Of a stretch of 44,507 nt of DNA, positions 41,712 through 44,507 are shown piece by piece (position 1 is the stretch's first letter; every line of letters begins with the position of its first letter). The stretch covers positions 1 through 44,507 of the forward strand of contig JAFAOG010000409.1 of assembly GCA_019237945.1 (NCBI GenBank), in the 5' to 3' direction. A program made the position numbers and the translations under genes. Under the pieces are notes generated by a model, which was not told the origin of the DNA, searched no databases, and saw nothing but the letters and a program-made list of their open reading frames with translations. This stretch comes from Deltaproteobacteria bacterium. GTDB taxonomy: Bacteria > Myxococcota_A > Polyangia > Haliangiales > Haliangiaceae.

Positions 41712-42028
41712 CACGGCCGGCGCACCTCGAACACGACCTCGTCGGGGTAGACCATCCCGAGGTCGGCACGCGCGCGGTCCTCGACCGCCCGCACATCGGA
41801 TTGCAGCGCCTCGACATCGCGCGCGAGCGCCGCGTTGCCGGCGGCGAGCTCACGTGCATGTCCGCGCAACTCTTCGAGCTGTTGCTCGAGCTTCATCGCG
41901 CGCGGATCGCGTCGCAGCACCTGGCCCGGCAGGTAGCCGATCGCGATCGCGACGATCACGGCCAGTCCCAGCCGCACGGCCCAGCGGCGGAGCGCGGGCG
42001 CCTCGTGCATGTCGGCCAGATGCTTCAT
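41711..42028 (-). CDS. ftsB: FtsB/DivIC-type septum formation initiator
   Basis: The 105-residue bitopic protein has one membrane helix (RLGLAVIVAIAIGYLPGQVL), then a coiled coil (AMKLEQQLEELRGHARELAAGN cut short here), and the family end RARADLGMVYPDEVVFEV. FtsB bridges FtsL and FtsQ in the divisome. The rest of the division genes are not beside it. Its stop codon overlaps the diguanylate cyclase start. Confidence 0.93.
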   Translation of the reverse strand: MKHLADMHEAPALRRWAVRLGLAVIVAIAIGYLPGQVLRRDPRAMKLEQQLEELRGHARELAAGNAALARDVEALQSDVRAVEDRARADLGMVYPDEVVFEVRRP

Positions 42029-42085
42029 CCCCTGGCCCGACGTTACGGACGCCGCGCGACCGGGGCCAATTTTCTCCCGATCCGA

Positions 42086-42113
42086 TTGTGGTGGAGTTTC
42101 GCCCGTCTATGTG
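42086..42113 (+). promoter_or_regulatory. Candidate promoter of the permuted-esterase lipoprotein gene
   Basis: TTGTGG (42086-42091) and TATGTG (42108-42113) are separated by 16 bp and lie 14 bp before the ATG at 42128. The boxes are weak matches and the leader would be very short. This is the only plausible sigma-70-type pair in the 99-bp divergent spacer. Confidence 0.3.
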
Positions 42114-42127
42114 TACGCTGCGCGCAC

Positions 42128-44473
42128 ATGAGGGGGATCGTCTGTCTATACGTCTGCGCCGCGCTCGCCGCGTGCGGTGAAGACCACTCCACGACCATCA
42201 AGTGCGGCGCCGGAACGATGGGCACGCTGACCCAAGGCGGGTCGGTCGAAGTGATGAACGGTCAAGATCTGACCGGCGCCGCGATCGCCGCAGACGCGCA
42301 CGTCACGCTGCCGACCGCCGCCGTCTCGATCGCGTGCACCGACGACATCGCACCGACCGGCTTCACCGCGCTCGGCCCCGCCGTCACGTTCGGCGCCGAT
42401 GGCACGTGGTCGGATCGCCCGTTCGATCTGACGCTCCCCTACAAGGCCGCGCGCCTGCCGAAGAACGCACCGAACGGCGCCGTGCGGATCGTCGCGAAGC
42501 CGGCGAACGGCCCCGCGTTCTTCCCGGCCGTCACCAACCGCACGCTCGACGACAAGGACGCCTACGCGTCGCGCGCCGCGTTCCGCGCCAGCGAGCTGAT
42601 GACGTATCAGGTCGTCGCGGCGACCGATGCCGGCACCGCGCGCATGGAGACGTTCGGCGGTAACGCGATCATCGGCGTGTCGATGGGCGGCAACGCCGCG
42701 ATGACGATCGGGCTCAAGCACCCCGACAAGTTCGACGTGATCGTCGACCTCGGCGGCGAGCCCGGCCCGTCGATGATCTACTCGCTCGACATGGTCCGCA
42801 CGTTCCTGTTCGGCGGCTTCTGCACGAAGGACGACGAGGCGGCCGGCCGCGGCATGGTCGGTCAGCTGTGCCCGGCGAAGACGAACAAGCCCGAGCAGCA
42901 CGAGATCGAGTCCGACTACGAGCACATGGTCTATCAGATGGGCGATGGCGTCGGCCTGACGCTGTCGCGCAACCTCTACATGAAGGCGTCGCGCGATCTC
43001 GGCCGCGCGCTCGGCAACCCGGCGCTCTACAACCCGCAGAACGCGTACGCGCCGCCCGGCGTCGACTTCTCGTTCTTCGCGCAGGATGCGGCGACGCGCT
43101 GCGCGAACCCGGTCGTGCTCCGAGACTTCCACGATCGCGAGTTCAACCCGGATGGCAGCAAGCCCGTGATCACGTTCTGCGACGGCGGCGACATGTCGCC
43201 CGCGCTCGGCGTCTTCAACCCGCAGGTCGCGCAGACGAACCCCGCGGAGCTGCTGCTCGCGGTCGATCTCAACAACAACGGCAAGCGCGACTCCGGTGAG
43301 CCGGTGATCACGAACGCGTACGAGCCCTTCAGCGACGTCGGCACCGACGGCAAGGCCGACAAGGACGAGCCCGGCTACGACCCCGTGACGAACCCCGACC
43401 CGAACCACGACGACTATCACTATCTGAAGAACCCGCTCGGCACCGAGGGCAACGGCAACTACGACATGGGCGAGCCGTATGAAGACGTCGGCATCGACGG
43501 CGTCGCGTCGACGTGCCAGGCCGGCTCGACTCCGCCGACCGGCGTCGCCGGTTGCTACGACTACGGCGAGGGCAACGGTCACTGGGACCTCTCGCCGAAC
43601 GTCAAGCGCTGGTACGACTCCGACCTGCAGGTGCGGCTCGCGGCCTTGACGTCCGACCAGCGCCGCCACGTCTCGATGTGGTTCGACGCCGGCATCCGCG
43701 ACTTCCTCAACGCCGGCGTGTCCGCGAACCAGGCGGTCGGCCAGGCGATGGCGACCGGCGAGCTGCCGTTCTCGGTCTACGACACGTTCGGCGGGATCAA
43801 CCCCGGCTCGACGGAAGCGACGTACGACTTCACCGAGACCGACTGGAAGGGCATCGCGCAGAACGGCTTCCTCCGCTACGGCAATCCCGACGCCTCGGCG
43901 AGCGACATCATGAACGGCGACGGCCGCCACGTCGGCACCGCGAACGAGATCATCTATCGCATCGAGACCGGCTTCTCGTTCATCGATCACCGCCTCCCCG
44001 ACGGCGATCGCGATGACGCCCTCGACGGCGGCGTCCTGATGAAGGGCCTGACGTTCACGTCGCCGCATACGGGCCGCATGTCGCCGTACGCGCTCTCGCT
44101 GCCGCCCGGCTACAACGATCCGGCGAACGCGAACAAGCGCTACCCGGTCGTCTACGTCCTCCACGGCTACGGCCAGCAGCCCGACGATCTGATCGCGCTC
44201 TCCGCGATCATCGCGAACCACATGATCGCGACCGAGCCGCTCGCGACGCGCATCCAGAAGCTGATCATCGTCTACGTCGACGGTCGCTGCCGCCCCGATG
44301 CCAACGGCGTGCCCGTGCCGACCGGCGGCGACGGCTGCGAAGGCGGCACGTTCTATCTCGACACGCCGCTCGGCGGCACCGCGCAGATGGAGACGAACCT
44401 GCTCGATCTGATGGCGTACATCGACGCGACCTACCGCACGCGCGGCACGACGCAGAGCTCCGTCAGCTACTGA
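42128..44473 (+). CDS. Lipoprotein with circularly permuted esterase-D-like hydrolase and Ca-binding-like insert
   Basis: MRGIVCLYVCAALAACGED gives lipobox Cys16; the 781-residue protein is anchored outside. Residues 60-165 form a beta-sandwich-like domain (FDLTLPYKAARLP, ELMTYQVVAATD). Then the nucleophile elbow of an esterase appears: IIGVSMGGNAAMTIGLKHPD with Ser185, followed by an acidic stretch (DLNNNGKRD at 380, DVGTDGKADKDE, GNGNYDMGEPYED, GEGNGHWD near 480). The Asp loop WFDAGIRDFL (Asp525) and His candidates near 602-621 come next. Only at the end come KRYPVVYVLHGYG (His679-Gly680), IIVYVDG and TPLGG...YIDATYRT, which normally precede the elbow. The protein stops where the elbow strand should start. 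Substrate unknown. Confidence 0.88.
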   Translation: MRGIVCLYVCAALAACGEDHSTTIKCGAGTMGTLTQGGSVEVMNGQDLTGAAIAADAHVTLPTAAVSIACTDDIAPTGFTALGPAVTFGADGTWSDRPFDLTLPYKAARLPKNAPNGAVRIVAKPANGPAFFPAVTNRTLDDKDAYASRAAFRASELMTYQVVAATDAGTARMETFGGNAIIGVSMGGNAAMTIGLKHPDKFDVIVDLGGEPGPSMIYSLDMVRTFLFGGFCTKDDEAAGRGMVGQLCPAKTNKPEQHEIESDYEHMVYQMGDGVGLTLSRNLYMKASRDLGRALGNPALYNPQNAYAPPGVDFSFFAQDAATRCANPVVLRDFHDREFNPDGSKPVITFCDGGDMSPALGVFNPQVAQTNPAELLLAVDLNNNGKRDSGEPVITNAYEPFSDVGTDGKADKDEPGYDPVTNPDPNHDDYHYLKNPLGTEGNGNYDMGEPYEDVGIDGVASTCQAGSTPPTGVAGCYDYGEGNGHWDLSPNVKRWYDSDLQVRLAALTSDQRRHVSMWFDAGIRDFLNAGVSANQAVGQAMATGELPFSVYDTFGGINPGSTEATYDFTETDWKGIAQNGFLRYGNPDASASDIMNGDGRHVGTANEIIYRIETGFSFIDHRLPDGDRDDALDGGVLMKGLTFTSPHTGRMSPYALSLPPGYNDPANANKRYPVVYVLHGYGQQPDDLIALSAIIANHMIATEPLATRIQKLIIVYVDGRCRPDANGVPVPTGGDGCEGGTFYLDTPLGGTAQMETNLLDLMAYIDATYRTRGTTQSSVSY

Positions 44474-44507
44474 CTGACGAGCGTCAGGCTCGACGGCCCG
44501 CGCGCCC

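Overview
The window is about 44.5 kb of very GC-rich DNA, densely packed with genes on both strands. I count 41 protein-coding genes. I see no rRNA, convincing tRNA, CRISPR array, insertion sequence or integrase. Three large membrane-anchored Ser/Thr protein kinases, about ten predicted lipoproteins (a Cys directly after a short hydrophobic N-terminus), an AgmX/PglI-like protein, a FHA-domain transcription factor and two GGDEF-type proteins point to a predatory or soil-type Myxococcota. A Haliangiales/Kofleriaceae-like genome is my best guess. This is inference from gene content; no marker gene fixes the taxon. The region reads as ordinary chromosome with accessory lipoprotein genes, not as a mobile element.

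Left part (1-9.5 kb): 1-372 has no gene I can support. A minus-strand cluster follows: a cyclophilin, a phosphate-binding TIM-barrel protein and a glycerol-1-phosphate dehydrogenase-like enzyme, the last two overlapping. A divergent lipoprotein and a coiled-coil protein come next. Four minus-strand lipoprotein genes (8-9.3 kb down to 5.35 kb) then run tail-to-tail into the coiled-coil gene, with a 124-bp antisense coding overlap.

Middle part (9.5-20 kb): an enoyl-CoA hydratase/VOC protein pair; an outer-membrane protein; a zinc-ribbon/FHA/winged-helix regulator; a cupredoxin-like lipoprotein; a LysM lytic transglycosylase divergent from tatA; a helical-repeat protein divergent from a PhaR-type regulator, with a strong dyad between them; and a 1001-residue Ser/Thr kinase with a PEGA-like tail.

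Signalling-envelope block (27.2 down to 19.9 kb): six minus-strand genes with tiny gaps or overlaps encode a response regulator with a degenerate GGDEF domain, a Ser/Thr kinase, an Ig/PKD-like lipoprotein, a carboxypeptidase-regulatory-like lipoprotein, a secreted protein and a small membrane protein. They look like one unit joining a cytoplasmic signal to an envelope structure.

Right part (27.2-44.5 kb): an M16 peptidase; a GH18 lipoprotein; a divergent macrodomain/sirtuin pair that fits production and removal of O-acetyl-ADP-ribose; a DEAD-box helicase; a VWA protein; a PIN-PhoH ATPase; a TPR protein and a third Ser/Thr kinase; a run ftsB - GAF/GGDEF diguanylate cyclase - cNMP/DUF1003 protein; and finally a 781-residue lipoprotein. 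In that last protein the two halves of an esterase-D-like alpha/beta-hydrolase appear in swapped order (circular permutation), separated by Asp-rich, calcium-binding-like repeats. This is the most unusual object in the window.
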